NCBI GenBank assembly: GCA_016707685.1
Contig: JADJHE010000012.1
Location: 66,138 to 130,137 of the forward strand
Origin: Bacteroidota bacterium
GTDB lineage: Bacteria; Bacteroidota; Bacteroidia; 2-12-FULL-35-15
Direction: 5' to 3'
DNA: 64,000 nt
How positions within the stretch are numbered: position 1 is the stretch's first letter; every line of letters starts with the position of its first letter. The position numbers and the translations under genes are program-made. Shown here piece after piece: positions 26,817 to 36,690 of the stretch. The notes below the pieces were generated by a model. The model was not told the DNA's origin. It saw only the letters and a program-made list of their open reading frames with translations, and made no database searches.

Positions 26817-29414
26817 ATGGAATTAAAATCCTATCAACAAGAAGTTATCAATGACCTAGAACGTTTTTTAGAAGTTATTCAACACACTAAAAACACACCT
26901 ATTGCTTTCACTGATTTCTGGACAAAGCATCCCAAAACACCATTACAACCTTTTCCTGGCAAAGCAATTGAGCCCTACAAAAACAATGCAGCGGAAGCAC
27001 CACATATTTGTATAAAAGTACCAACAGCAGGAGGAAAAACATTTATAGCTTGCAACGCAATCAAAACAATTTTTGATGCTTTTCATTATGATAAAAAAAA
27101 GGCTGTTGTTTGGTTAGTGCCTTCTATCACCATATTAGAACAAACAATTAAAAACTTAAAAAACGTCAATCATCCTTATCGCCAAAAAATAAATTCACAT
27201 TTTGGGAATAAAGTAGAAGTATTTGACAAACAAGCTTTATTACAAGGTAGCAGTTTTAATGCATCCAGTGTTGAAGAACAACTGAGCATTTTTGTTTTAA
27301 GCTTTGATAGCTTAAGAGCAAAGAATAAAGAAGAGCGAAAAGTTTTTCAGGAAAATGGAAATCTTCAATCGTTCGAAACACTTTTGGGTAATGACGATGA
27401 AATTTCATTAATGCGTGTAATACAAGCATTGAATCCAGTTGTAATTGTTGATGAAAGTCACAATGCTGAAAGTGATTTAAGTGTTGAAATGCTAGGCAAT
27501 TTAAACCCTTGTTTTATTTTAGATTTAACAGCAACTCCTCGAAAAAACAGTAACATTATCAGCTTTGTAAGTGCCATAGAGTTGAAAAAAGAACACATGG
27601 TTAAATTGCCTGTTATCTGTTACAACCATAGCGATAAAACCGAAGTCATAAATTCGGCACTTCAGCTACAACGCAAGCTAGAGGCAAAAGCAACAGAAGA
27701 AGAAAAAAACGGAGGCAATTATATCCGTCCTATTGTTTTGTTTCAAGCACAACCAAAGAGTGCATCCGACAATACAACATTTGAAAAGTTAAAAGAAAAA
27801 TTAATTGAACTAAAAATTCCTGCTGAACAGATAAAAATAAAAACAGCCAATTTGAATGAAATCAAAGACATTGATTTAAGTTCAAAAGAATGCCCTGTTC
27901 GCTACATTATTACAGTAAATGCATTAAAAGAAGGCTGGGATTGTCCGTTTGCATACATTCTTGCATCCTTAGCAGACAAATCATCAGCAGTAGATGTGGA
28001 ACAAATTTTAGGGCGTGTATTACGTCAGCCTTATGTTAAGGAACATCAGTCGCCATTGCTTAATTTGTGTTATGTCCTAACGGCATCAGCAAAATTTATG
28101 GATACGCTCGATAACATCGTGAAAGGATTAAATAAAGCAGGATTTAGTAGTAAAGATTTTAAAGTTGCAGAAAATTCATTAAGCGAAACAGCTAAAGAAG
28201 AAGATGCATTCAAAACACTTGTCACTAGTCCGAAATTAAAAGTGGACGAGGACAGCAATGATTTAATGTGGGACATTGATACCAATAGAATTACTGATAT
28301 CACGAAAGAGGTAGAAGTTCCAGAAGCTGTTCTTCAAATAGAAGAAACAGCCTTAAAACAAAACGAAGAATTTGAAAAAAGCATTCAGAATTCCGACAAT
28401 TTATTTTCAATCCCAACTGAATTAGCATCTATCGTGAAATCCTACAACATGAAAGAGGTATTTGTGGAACAAGCATCACAAATAAAAATCCCTCAATTTT
28501 ACATCGAGCGTCCTGGTGGCGAAATTTTTCCTGGTGAATCACAACTACTTAATAAAGAAGATTTATTAAAAGGCTTTCAGTTAAGTAAAGCAGATGCAAA
28601 TATTGTTTTTGACAATGCTAGTTCTGAATTGTATAAAATTGATTTGGACGAGACGAGAGCTGATTTCACTCCTTCATTTGTAAAACTAGATGGCGAAATA
28701 AAAGACCGTTTAATGGAATACATTCTTGATCCTTCAAGGAAAGAAAGCAGAACTAAAAATTTCACAAAACGAATTCTTGATTTAATTGGAAAAATGTATC
28801 CTATTTCAGAAAGTGAAATTAAAAAATATGTTCAAAAAATAGTTGAAGACTTTAGTGATGAACAATACACGGATTTTGCAGATCATGAATACAGCTATAC
28901 TTCTAAAATTAAAGATAAAATAAAAAAATTGTCTGATGAATATGCTGAAAAAACATTCCGAGATTATTTAGACAAGGACAAAATTACGATGCCAAATGGC
29001 TATACATTCGAAAAGACAATTAGTCCAGGTCTAACCTCAAAAGACATCACAAAGTCATTATATGAAAAAGAAGCGGATATGAATGGCTTCGAAGAAAAAG
29101 TAATAAATGAAATAGCGAACCTTTCTAATGTAGCATTCTGGACACGCAACATTGAACGCAAACAATTTAGAATAAATGGATTTTTAAATCATTATCCTGA
29201 TTTTATTATTCAAACAAAAAGCAACAAAACCATTTTGCTAGAAACGAAAGGAGATGATCGAGACAACTCCGATAGTGAAGCTAAAATCCGTTTGGGTAAA
29301 GCTTGGGAAAACAGAGCAGGACAAGGCTATAAATATTTTATGGTATTTGATAAAAAAGAAGTAAGAGATGCTTATCGATTAGATGATTTCTTAAAAATGT
29401 TCAAGGATTTGTAA
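26817..29414 (+). CDS. res: Type III restriction enzyme helicase-nuclease subunit Res
   Basis: Res is the ATP-dependent translocase and endonuclease that acts with Mod. The superfamily 2 helicase has VPTAGGKTF (Walker A, 68-76), VVIVDESHN (208-216, motif II), LTATPRK (motif III), LKEGWDCPFAYILAS (motif V) and ILGRVLRQPY (motif VI). The C-terminal nuclease is of the PD-ExK type: HYPDFIIQTKSNKTILLETKGD. At 865 aa it is intact. It begins 4 nt after mod, so the two are cotranscribed. An intact nuclease beside a broken Mod would be inactive, because Res needs Mod to find its site. Confidence 0.92.
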   Translation: MELKSYQQEVINDLERFLEVIQHTKNTPIAFTDFWTKHPKTPLQPFPGKAIEPYKNNAAEAPHICIKVPTAGGKTFIACNAIKTIFDAFHYDKKKAVVWLVPSITILEQTIKNLKNVNHPYRQKINSHFGNKVEVFDKQALLQGSSFNASSVEEQLSIFVLSFDSLRAKNKEERKVFQENGNLQSFETLLGNDDEISLMRVIQALNPVVIVDESHNAESDLSVEMLGNLNPCFILDLTATPRKNSNIISFVSAIELKKEHMVKLPVICYNHSDKTEVINSALQLQRKLEAKATEEEKNGGNYIRPIVLFQAQPKSASDNTTFEKLKEKLIELKIPAEQIKIKTANLNEIKDIDLSSKECPVRYIITVNALKEGWDCPFAYILASLADKSSAVDVEQILGRVLRQPYVKEHQSPLLNLCYVLTASAKFMDTLDNIVKGLNKAGFSSKDFKVAENSLSETAKEEDAFKTLVTSPKLKVDEDSNDLMWDIDTNRITDITKEVEVPEAVLQIEETALKQNEEFEKSIQNSDNLFSIPTELASIVKSYNMKEVFVEQASQIKIPQFYIERPGGEIFPGESQLLNKEDLLKGFQLSKADANIVFDNASSELYKIDLDETRADFTPSFVKLDGEIKDRLMEYILDPSRKESRTKNFTKRILDLIGKMYPISESEIKKYVQKIVEDFSDEQYTDFADHEYSYTSKIKDKIKKLSDEYAEKTFRDYLDKDKITMPNGYTFEKTISPGLTSKDITKSLYEKEADMNGFEEKVINEIANLSNVAFWTRNIERKQFRINGFLNHYPDFIIQTKSNKTILLETKGDDRDNSDSEAKIRLGKAWENRAGQGYKYFMVFDKKEVRDAYRLDDFLKMFKDL

Positions 29415-29417
29415 TTC

Positions 29418-30644
29418 CTATTTCTTCGCCATTACCATTTTATTCACCACATACATAAAACCTGCTGCTGCTATCATTGATACCAGTACTACATAGCCCA
29501 ATGTATCAAAATGTTCTAAAACTCCACTTGGCGTTTGAACTACAATTAAACCAGCTACACCAGCTGCTATTCCACCCGAAATTTGTTGTATGGATGAATT
29601 TATACTCATAAATGCGCCTCTATCTTGTGGATTTGGAACCGCAGTCATTAAAGCTGTTGCAGAAATAATACGGGATGTTATTCCAATAAACAAAATCACA
29701 TTCACTAAAATTAATACACCCAATGATGTTACACCCAACTGTGTGTAAATAATTACCATCACCATACTTATGATGGTTCCAATCACAAACACTTTGTATT
29801 TCCCAATCTTATCACTTAATTTCCCCATCAATGGACCAGCAATCATTGTAAATACTCCAGTTACACCATAAACGATTGGAAGATCATCCATCGAAATTTT
29901 AATATTGTTAGTACTGAAAGCACTACTAAATGGCATCAACATAAACCCTCCAGTTGCCAATAAAACCGTTCCAAAAAAGCCTTTGATGTAATTTGTATTT
30001 GAAATGGTATGCCAAAGGTGTAAAAATGGATTCTTATCCGATTTTAATTTTAAATGTTCGTTGATTGGTTTCATAAAGATTACCAACACAACTCCAATTG
30101 CAATCGAAAAAATAACAATCATCATAAATGGTGAATGCCATCCATAATTATTGGCTAACCATAAACCAATTGGAATTCCTAAAACCTGACTAACACCAAA
30201 TGCCATTTGAACAAAACCCATTACTCGTCCGCGTAACTGCATTGCAAACAAATCGGAGATAATTGCAAAACTGATGGAGCTAATGACACCTCCGAACAAT
30301 CCAGTAACAATGCGTGCAGCCAATAACAATTCATAGTTGGGAGCCAAAGCACAAAACAATGTCCCCAACACAAAACCAGTATAAAAGAAAATCAATATTT
30401 TTTTTCGATCAAACTTATCGGCAAATCCTGCCGCTAACAAACCAGATGCACCTGCACTAAATGCATAAGCAGATACAACCAAACCAAATTCAGATGGAAG
30501 AATTTTCAACTCCGGCATTAATATGGCACCCAATGGCGACAATACCATAAAATCCAACACAACCGTAAACTGAAGTATTGCAAGTATTGCTACAATAAAT
30601 GCTTGGTAGCTGGTAAATTTAGTTTGACTCACAGTATTTTCCAT
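29418..30644 (-). CDS. MFS transporter, drug/solute exporter type (DHA1-like)
   Basis: A 408-residue protein with about 12 membrane helices in two sets of six. The loop between helices 2 and 3 reads GFADKFDRKKIL, the major-facilitator signature; SDKIGKYKVFVIGT is its counterpart in the second half. The pattern fits proton-driven exporters of the DHA1 group; the substrate cannot be told. I start at the ATG at 30644 rather than a TTG 21 bases before it. The res gene converges from the left with only 3 bases between the stops. Confidence 0.85.
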   Translation of the reverse strand: MENTVSQTKFTSYQAFIVAILAILQFTVVLDFMVLSPLGAILMPELKILPSEFGLVVSAYAFSAGASGLLAAGFADKFDRKKILIFFYTGFVLGTLFCALAPNYELLLAARIVTGLFGGVISSISFAIISDLFAMQLRGRVMGFVQMAFGVSQVLGIPIGLWLANNYGWHSPFMMIVIFSIAIGVVLVIFMKPINEHLKLKSDKNPFLHLWHTISNTNYIKGFFGTVLLATGGFMLMPFSSAFSTNNIKISMDDLPIVYGVTGVFTMIAGPLMGKLSDKIGKYKVFVIGTIISMVMVIIYTQLGVTSLGVLILVNVILFIGITSRIISATALMTAVPNPQDRGAFMSINSSIQQISGGIAAGVAGLIVVQTPSGVLEHFDTLGYVVLVSMIAAAGFMYVVNKMVMAKK

Positions 30645-30674
30645 AGATTTTTTCAACTCCCACAATGCACTCTT

Positions 30675-31196
30675 TTAATACTCAAAAGTCGTATTGTTTT
30701 CAGGGTTCACGAGTTTGTAACTCTTACGCACTTCATTGTAATAACAATGTATAAAATTTGTTTGTCCCTCCAATTGATCGTACAACAAGGAATTCACAAC
30801 AAATATTTTTTTACTTTTTGATGGTAATTTACTTTCAAAAAAACACCAAACAGCCTCCTCTTCTATCTCATACCCTACATAGGTTAATTCTGCCAGTTTT
30901 TTATCGATACTAATGATCAAATGTTTTTTGATATAATCTTGTATTAAACCACTTGTAACAGGATCACGCTTTGTTAAATCTACTTGTTTGTGGTAAATTG
31001 TATGAAGTGCTATTTGCAAATCGTCCTGAAACAATTTGCAGCTTACTGTTAATTCTTTTGTTTTACTATCGATTCGAATTTCTGTAACGCCAACATAAAA
31101 AGGATGCTTCTTCGAACTAAAAGAAGCACAAACTAACATACTTAGAAAAAGCAAACTGAAAAAAGTAGACTTGAAAATAAATTGTTTATTTTGCAT
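30675..31196 (-). CDS. Secreted DUF6702 family protein
   Basis: The 173-aa protein has a signal peptide (residues 1-28) followed by KKHPFYVGVTEIRIDSKTKELTVSCKLFQDD, the typical opening of DUF6702, a periplasmic family of Bacteroidota without assigned function. Next to it and divergent lie a HupE/UreJ-like gene and an M1 peptidase, a grouping I recall from other Bacteroidota. The minus-strand box TACTTTTG (31202-31209) ends 5 nt before the ATG, so the mRNA is probably leaderless. Confidence 0.75.
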   Translation of the reverse strand: MQNKQFIFKSTFFSLLFLSMLVCASFSSKKHPFYVGVTEIRIDSKTKELTVSCKLFQDDLQIALHTIYHKQVDLTKRDPVTSGLIQDYIKKHLIISIDKKLAELTYVGYEIEEEAVWCFFESKLPSKSKKIFVVNSLLYDQLEGQTNFIHCYYNEVRKSYKLVNPENNTTFEY

Positions 31197-31201
31197 GAAT
31201 A

Positions 31202-31209
31202 CAAAAGTA
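31202..31209 (-). promoter_or_regulatory. -7 box of the DUF6702 gene
   Basis: Minus-strand TACTTTTG fits TAnnTTTG exactly; the ATG at 31196 follows after five bases. Confidence 0.45.
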
Positions 31210-31216
31210 CTGAAAA

Positions 31217-31807
31217 TTGAACGACTTTAATCTTTGGTTTATAACAGGCATTGAACACATTGCAGATTTGCAAGGTTACGACCATATTCTGTTCTTATTG
31301 GCCCTGTGTGGTGTTTACGAAATCAAACAATGGAAAAACGTGTTGGTTCTAATAACAGCTTTCACCATTGGGCATTCCATTACACTTGCGCTTAGCGTTA
31401 CCAATGCATTTAGCATCAATAGCGCAATCATTGAATTTTTAATTCCCATCACCATCATTTTAACGGCAAGTTATAACCTCTATACAAACTATAAAAACAA
31501 ACAGAACAACCCTACAATCAACTACGGAGCAGCAGTATTCTTCGGCTTTATTCATGGAATGGGCTTTTCCTATCTATTAAAATCACTGTTGGGAAAAACC
31601 GAAAGTATTCTATCCCCATTATTTGCCTTTAATGTAGGTTTAGAGGCCGGTCAAATAATTATCGTGGCAAGTATTCTAATTATTTCATTATTTTTAACTT
31701 CCGTTCTTAAAATCAATCCAAAACTTAAAAACAATTTTATCTCTTTGGCTGTTTTAATCATTGCAAGTATTATGGCATTTGAACGATTGCCAGCATTAAC
31801 AAACTAA
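31217..31807 (+). CDS. HupE/UreJ family membrane protein
   Basis: The 196-aa protein begins (TTG codon) with NDFNLWFITGIEHIADLQGYDHILFLLALCG, the GxxHixxgxDHilF histidine motif of HupE/UreJ proteins, a family linked to nickel or cobalt uptake. FTIGHSITLALS and the GFIHGMGFS segment add the other conserved histidines. Six helices are visible. Metal specificity is not shown; there are no hydrogenase or urease genes here, and in Bacteroidota this subfamily commonly occurs without them. Confidence 0.82.
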   Translation: MNDFNLWFITGIEHIADLQGYDHILFLLALCGVYEIKQWKNVLVLITAFTIGHSITLALSVTNAFSINSAIIEFLIPITIILTASYNLYTNYKNKQNNPTINYGAAVFFGFIHGMGFSYLLKSLLGKTESILSPLFAFNVGLEAGQIIIVASILIISLFLTSVLKINPKLKNNFISLAVLIIASIMAFERLPALTN

Positions 31808-31811
31808 GATC

Positions 31812-34175
31812 ATGACTAAAAAATTACTTTCATTAATTGTAGCACTATTCAGCATTCTTTTTTCAAATGCTCAAAACACACAAAACAATCCTACATCCAA
31901 TCACGGAAATAAATTTGAGCAATTAGGCACTACCCTGCCCGATGCAAATACATATCGCACAGCATCTGGAGCACCTGGACATGAATATTGGCAACAAAAA
32001 GCTGATTATAAAATTGATGCTACATTGGATGAAAAAGACTTGCGCTTGCATGGTGAAGAGGAAATTACCTATTACAACAACTCACCCGATGTTTTAAATT
32101 ACTTATGGTTACAGTTAGACGAAAACCAACATAATCCAAACAACGAAGCAAACAATTTTGATGACAGTAAAAAATCACTTCCTCTTACCAACAATCAATT
32201 GGATGGATTAGAATTCAAAAAAAACTTAGAAGGTTATGGTGTAAATATTTTGAGCGTAACCGACAAAACAGGTAAAGCATTAAAATACACCATCAACAAC
32301 ACCATGATGCGTATTGATTTAGAAACACCATTAGCATCCAAACAAAATTTTACCTTCAAAATAAAATGGAATTATAAAATCCCTGAACGTCTTAAAATTG
32401 GCGGTCGCGGTGGTTACGAATCATTTACTGAAGATGGCAATGCAGTATTCACCATCACACAATGGTATCCTCGTATGTGTGTGTATAGCGATTATCAAGG
32501 ATGGAACAACAAGCAATTTACAGGAAGAGGAGAATTTGCATTGGTATTTGGAAACTTTGAAGTTTCGATGAAAGTTCCTGCCGACCATGTAATTGCTGCT
32601 ACTGGAACTTGCTTAAATGTGAATGAAGTAGTAACAGCGGAACAATTAAACAGATGGAAAAAAGCGCAAACTGCTGAAAGTCCTATTGAAGTAGTTACGC
32701 TTGCAGAAGCTAAAAGCAAAGAAACAAATCCCGACAAAACAAATTTCAAAACTTGGAAATTCAAAGCTGAAAATGTTCGTGATTTTGCATGGGGAAGCTC
32801 TCGTAAATTTGTTTGGGATGCCATGGCACAAAATGTAAATGGTAAAAATATTATGTGTATGAGTTATTATCCTAAAGAAGCTTATGGATTGTATAATAAA
32901 TATTCCACTAAAACAATTGCGCATACAGTTAAAACCTACTCAAAGTTCACTATCCCTTATCCATATCCGGTAGCAATAAGTGTGGAAGCATCAAATGGAA
33001 TGGAATATCCAATGATTTCATTCAACTATGGAAGAACAGAAGCAGATGGAACATATACTTCGCGCACAAAGTATGGAATGATTGGCGTTATTATTCATGA
33101 GGTAGGACACAACTTTTTTCCAATGATTATCAATAGCGATGAACGTCAATGGGCATGGATGGATGAAGGGCTAAACACCTTTGTTCAGTTTTTAACCGAA
33201 CAAGAATTTGATAATAACTATCCATCATCTCGCGGACCTGCACACAAAATTGTAGACTATATGCGCATGCCTAAAAATCAATTGGAACCCATTATGACCA
33301 ATACCGAAAACATTGCTCAATATGGTAACAACGCCTATGGAAAACCTGCAACAGCGTTAAATATTTTGCGTGAAACAGTAATGGGTCGTGAGTTATTTGA
33401 TTACGCATTCAAAGAATATTGCACTCGCTGGGCATTTAAACATCCTGCACCTGCCGATTTTTTCAGAACAATGGAAGATGCATCAGGCGTTGATTTGGAT
33501 TGGTTTTGGAGAGGATGGTTTTACGATATCCAACCTGTAGATATTTCTTTAGACTCTGTAATTGCTTTTACGGTTGATTCTCCAAGAAAAGTATTAGAAG
33601 GTTCGGATACTGTTACTACACGAAAAACAAAAGTAAAAGAAGAGTTTTTACACGTTTCTAGATTAAGAAACAAACAAGCAGGAATGACTTTCTTAGTTGA
33701 CAAAGACACAACACTTCGTGATTTCTATTATTACTACAAGCCAGAACCTGTAACAAAAGAAACGACTACGATAAAAGATAAATATGAAAATCTTTCTTTA
33801 CTTGATAAAGAGGAGTTTAAAAAGTATGAAGATAAGTTTTACTACGAATTAAATTTTAGCAATAAAGGAGGATTGGTGATGCCAATTATTGTTCAATGGA
33901 ATTACAAAGATGGCACTAGTGAAACAGAATACATCAGTGCATATATCTGGCGCAAGGATGAACAAAAAGTAACAAAAACCTTTGCAAAAGACAAAGAAGT
34001 GGTTGCTATTAAAATAGATCCATTTAAAGAGACTGCCGATATTGACGAGAATAACAATTCCTGGCCTAAAATTAAATCGGAATCTCGTTTTGATTTATAC
34101 AAAACCAAGGTAACCACCAAATACGAAAACAAGGAACAAAACCCAATGCAGAAAAAATTATCTGAAAAGAAATAA
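31812..34175 (+). CDS. Secreted M1 family zinc metallopeptidase
   Basis: After a signal peptide (1-20) comes the beta-rich N-terminal domain of M1 aminopeptidases. The zinc site is HEVGH near residue 428, with the third ligand Glu in WMDEGLNTF about 20 residues on. The substrate-binding GMEYPMI (a GxMEN variant, here with Tyr in place of Asn) precedes it. The 787 aa end in a Lys/Glu-rich C-terminal domain with predicted beta strands. It trims N-terminal residues from peptides in the periplasm or outside. It starts 4 nt after the HupE-like gene. Confidence 0.9.
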   Translation: MTKKLLSLIVALFSILFSNAQNTQNNPTSNHGNKFEQLGTTLPDANTYRTASGAPGHEYWQQKADYKIDATLDEKDLRLHGEEEITYYNNSPDVLNYLWLQLDENQHNPNNEANNFDDSKKSLPLTNNQLDGLEFKKNLEGYGVNILSVTDKTGKALKYTINNTMMRIDLETPLASKQNFTFKIKWNYKIPERLKIGGRGGYESFTEDGNAVFTITQWYPRMCVYSDYQGWNNKQFTGRGEFALVFGNFEVSMKVPADHVIAATGTCLNVNEVVTAEQLNRWKKAQTAESPIEVVTLAEAKSKETNPDKTNFKTWKFKAENVRDFAWGSSRKFVWDAMAQNVNGKNIMCMSYYPKEAYGLYNKYSTKTIAHTVKTYSKFTIPYPYPVAISVEASNGMEYPMISFNYGRTEADGTYTSRTKYGMIGVIIHEVGHNFFPMIINSDERQWAWMDEGLNTFVQFLTEQEFDNNYPSSRGPAHKIVDYMRMPKNQLEPIMTNTENIAQYGNNAYGKPATALNILRETVMGRELFDYAFKEYCTRWAFKHPAPADFFRTMEDASGVDLDWFWRGWFYDIQPVDISLDSVIAFTVDSPRKVLEGSDTVTTRKTKVKEEFLHVSRLRNKQAGMTFLVDKDTTLRDFYYYYKPEPVTKETTTIKDKYENLSLLDKEEFKKYEDKFYYELNFSNKGGLVMPIIVQWNYKDGTSETEYISAYIWRKDEQKVTKTFAKDKEVVAIKIDPFKETADIDENNNSWPKIKSESRFDLYKTKVTTKYENKEQNPMQKKLSEKK

Positions 34176-34197
34176 TATTTATTGGTTTATATGTTTC

Positions 34198-34576
34198 GTC
34201 CCTACGGGACTTAGATATATTGGTAGAACTGTATTGCTACTAACATTACATCCCTACGGGTTACAATATAATTTTATTGGGTTATTGGTTTCGTCCCTAC
34301 GGGACTTAGATATATTCGTAGAACTGTATTGCTATTATTATTACATCCCTACGGGATTACAATAAACAAAGATTCATCGCTTCTCTCAGAATGGAAAACT
34401 TCGTAAAAACATTCTCTATAAATCTTCGTGTTCTACTCCCGATAGCTTTAGTGACTGTGATAATTTTTTCTCCGTGAACTTCCGAGTTGAATATTAATGT
34501 TATATCATTAACAGTCCCGTAGGGACGATATATTGGTAATAAACAAAAGACAAAATCATGAGAGTCCCGTAGGGAC
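34198..34576. repeat. GTCCC-TAC-GGGAC hairpin repeats
   Basis: Complete hairpins GTCCC-TAC-GGGAC lie at 34198-34210 and 34293-34305, and shortened ones at 34251-34260 and 34346-34356; together these form a 95-bp tandem unit. Inverted copies are at 34514-34526 and 34564-34576. The rest of the 510-bp gap holds phrases such as AGATTCTTCG...CAGAATGA and CTCTGTGTAACTTCG that look like dispersed Bacteroidota repeat debris. No gene is visible. Confidence 0.8.
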
Positions 34577-34685
34577 GAAACGATACAAAAGCATATAAAA
34601 AGAGATTCTTCGTTTTACTTAGAATGACAAGCTTCGCAAAAATATTCTCTGTGTAACTTCGCGCCCTCTGTTCCTCTGTGTTGAT

Positions 34686-35462
34686 TTATTTCACAGTTTT
34701 TGCCTTTTCTCCTTTTGCCCAATTAATATTATTTTTTGTTTGCTGATTATTAGGATCAATAGCCAAACATTGTTCAAAAACCGACAACGCATCATCAACT
34801 TGATTTTTCATCATGAATGCCGTTCCAATACTATTGAAGGCCATTACATTCTTTGGCTCAATCGTTAAAACGTTATTCCAAATTTCAATACTCTTTGAAT
34901 AATCACCTATTTTAAAATAGTTCAACCCAAAATCAATTAAGAATTTTGCATCTTGCTTGTCCTTAGTCACCTTCGATTGTTCATCAATTTTTGCAACTAC
35001 TTTTGCTTTTTCATCCAAACACCATTTTAAATTATTTTTCGCCAATTGAAAAGTTCCATCCAACTCAATTGCTTTTGTACATGCATCAATCCCATTTTGA
35101 TATTGCTCCAACATAATATATGCAACACCTAAATTATTATAGGCGATTGCACTTGTTGGCTTCATCTCAATTGCACGTTTCAAATGATCAATACTTTTGC
35201 CTGGCCTTTTATTATTGATGTATGCCATTGACAAATTAACCAAATTGTCAAAGCTTGGATTTTCAGTAGCCAATTTTTCAAGTTGAGCAATATTGTTTAC
35301 TACTCCTGGCTGAGCTTGCTGCGTTACAGGAACTGCATCAATATTTCGTGTTTTGTAAAACAAATACACCAATGGTGCTAAAATCAAAATTGCAATAAAT
35401 GCAAAACGTACCATACGTTTTTGTTTTTGCTGAATAGAATTAGTGTCTTTATTATTTTCCAT
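34686..35462 (-). CDS. Membrane-anchored TPR protein
   Basis: A 258-aa protein with one N-terminal membrane helix (MVRFAFIAILILAPLVYLFY) and then tetratricopeptide repeats: AIAYNNLGVAYIMLEQYQNGIDACTKAIELDG and VMAFNSIGTAFMMKNQVDDALSVFEQCLAIDPN are clear units. TPRs bind other proteins. Its C-terminal unit ends NNINWAKGEKAKTVK, very like the end of the TMTC-like protein encoded at 36691-39060 (NLKWAKDEKAKSKQ), so the two share ancestry and perhaps a partner. Confidence 0.82.
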   Translation of the reverse strand: MENNKDTNSIQQKQKRMVRFAFIAILILAPLVYLFYKTRNIDAVPVTQQAQPGVVNNIAQLEKLATENPSFDNLVNLSMAYINNKRPGKSIDHLKRAIEMKPTSAIAYNNLGVAYIMLEQYQNGIDACTKAIELDGTFQLAKNNLKWCLDEKAKVVAKIDEQSKVTKDKQDAKFLIDFGLNYFKIGDYSKSIEIWNNVLTIEPKNVMAFNSIGTAFMMKNQVDDALSVFEQCLAIDPNNQQTKNNINWAKGEKAKTVK

Positions 35463-35524
35463 ACTGTTTTTTGTTTTAAGAATTCAAAATTAATCTAAAA
35501 GTCTGCAATTTTACAAATGCAATT

Positions 35525-36607
35525 TTATTTCTTTATTTTTTTAACAATATAACTGGTGGCTGGTTTTTCTATCAAATAATAACTGCCATAACTAATCAAT
35601 AGGCTAAACACAAAAACGATTAGCATTGACACATAAAGATTGTTTATCTGAAAAAAATCGACATTCAATCGTGTGTAATAACGTATAACCAACTGATGAA
35701 ACATGTAAAAACTAAAACTTATTTCGCCCAAAACTACCATCCAATTTTTTGACAATAATTTTGATAGTACACCCGATTGAAATGAAAATGAAAAAATCAA
35801 AAAGAAAATCGGCAACCAGTAATAACAAGAATAACGTGCCGCCTGAGGAATATCGGCATTAAAATAAATAAACACAGCTAATAACACAACTGAACCTATT
35901 TCTAAAACTGTTGCTTGTTTGGCAATCGGTTTCGATTTAAAAAACAAATAAACATCGTAAAGAAATACCCCTAATGTAAAATCTACCAAGCGCGTAAATG
36001 GATTGATGTAAAAGAAAGTATGCTCCTCCACTCCTCCCTTCACTTGCCATAGCATATACACAATTACGATACTAGCAACCCCCAATACAATTCGTGCGTA
36101 ATTTTTAAACAAGTGAAAAGCAATAATCAAAAAAGGAAAAAGCAAGTAGAAAAATTGTTCGTCCGAAATGCTCCAAGAAAGTGCATTACCCGAAAAGAAA
36201 TAAGTACGATCAATTCCAAAACTCTGAAGCAAAAAGATATTCGTTAAATTCTGAACGGTAAAAAGTGGAATATCGAAACCAACCTCCATCAACAAAACAG
36301 GTATGGAAATCAAAAAGGTGATTAAATGCAAAGGATAAAGTCGGGCCAAACGTTTAATATAAAATACGCGTTTCGATACTTTTTCAGACAATAAACTATC
36401 TCTGTAGGTGTACGACAGAATAAAACCACTCAGCATAAAAAAGAAGCCAACACCAATGTATCCTTCATAGAAAAAGCGATAATACAATTCTTTAAAGAAT
36501 GGATTGTTCTCCGAAATCAAAAAGCTCATATGGGTTAGAAAAACCATAAAAGCGAATAGAAAACGTAAAGAAGTTAACGGTTTTATCATTTGAGCAAAGG
36601 GAAGCAT
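35525..36607 (-). CDS. Membrane acyltransferase, acyltransferase-3 family (OafA/YrhL type)
   Basis: From ATG 36607 the product has 360 aa and about ten membrane helices. It opens with KPLTSLRFLFAFMVFLTHM, the family start with an active-site-region histidine; GVGFFFMLSGFILSYTYR and the LYPLHLITF motif follow, as does SWSISDEQFFYLLFPF. Such enzymes transfer acetyl or other acyl groups to cell-surface sugars. The acceptor is not evident. It sits between two related TPR genes, one of them a possible protein glycosyltransferase, which hints at envelope glycan modification. Confidence 0.85.
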   Translation of the reverse strand: MLPFAQMIKPLTSLRFLFAFMVFLTHMSFLISENNPFFKELYYRFFYEGYIGVGFFFMLSGFILSYTYRDSLLSEKVSKRVFYIKRLARLYPLHLITFLISIPVLLMEVGFDIPLFTVQNLTNIFLLQSFGIDRTYFFSGNALSWSISDEQFFYLLFPFLIIAFHLFKNYARIVLGVASIVIVYMLWQVKGGVEEHTFFYINPFTRLVDFTLGVFLYDVYLFFKSKPIAKQATVLEIGSVVLLAVFIYFNADIPQAARYSCYYWLPIFFLIFSFSFQSGVLSKLLSKNWMVVLGEISFSFYMFHQLVIRYYTRLNVDFFQINNLYVSMLIVFVFSLLISYGSYYLIEKPATSYIVKKIKK

Positions 36608-36690
36608 TCTGCTATCCAAATTCAAATATAGAACGAAAATGGATTCCGTTCGTGATAATTTTATATTTTTACAATGCAACTAAACGAATT

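Noticed and set aside
29418..31196. A defence or toxin-antitoxin island extending beyond res
   Set aside because: The genes after res are an ordinary MFS exporter and housekeeping-type envelope genes; nothing else links them to defence.
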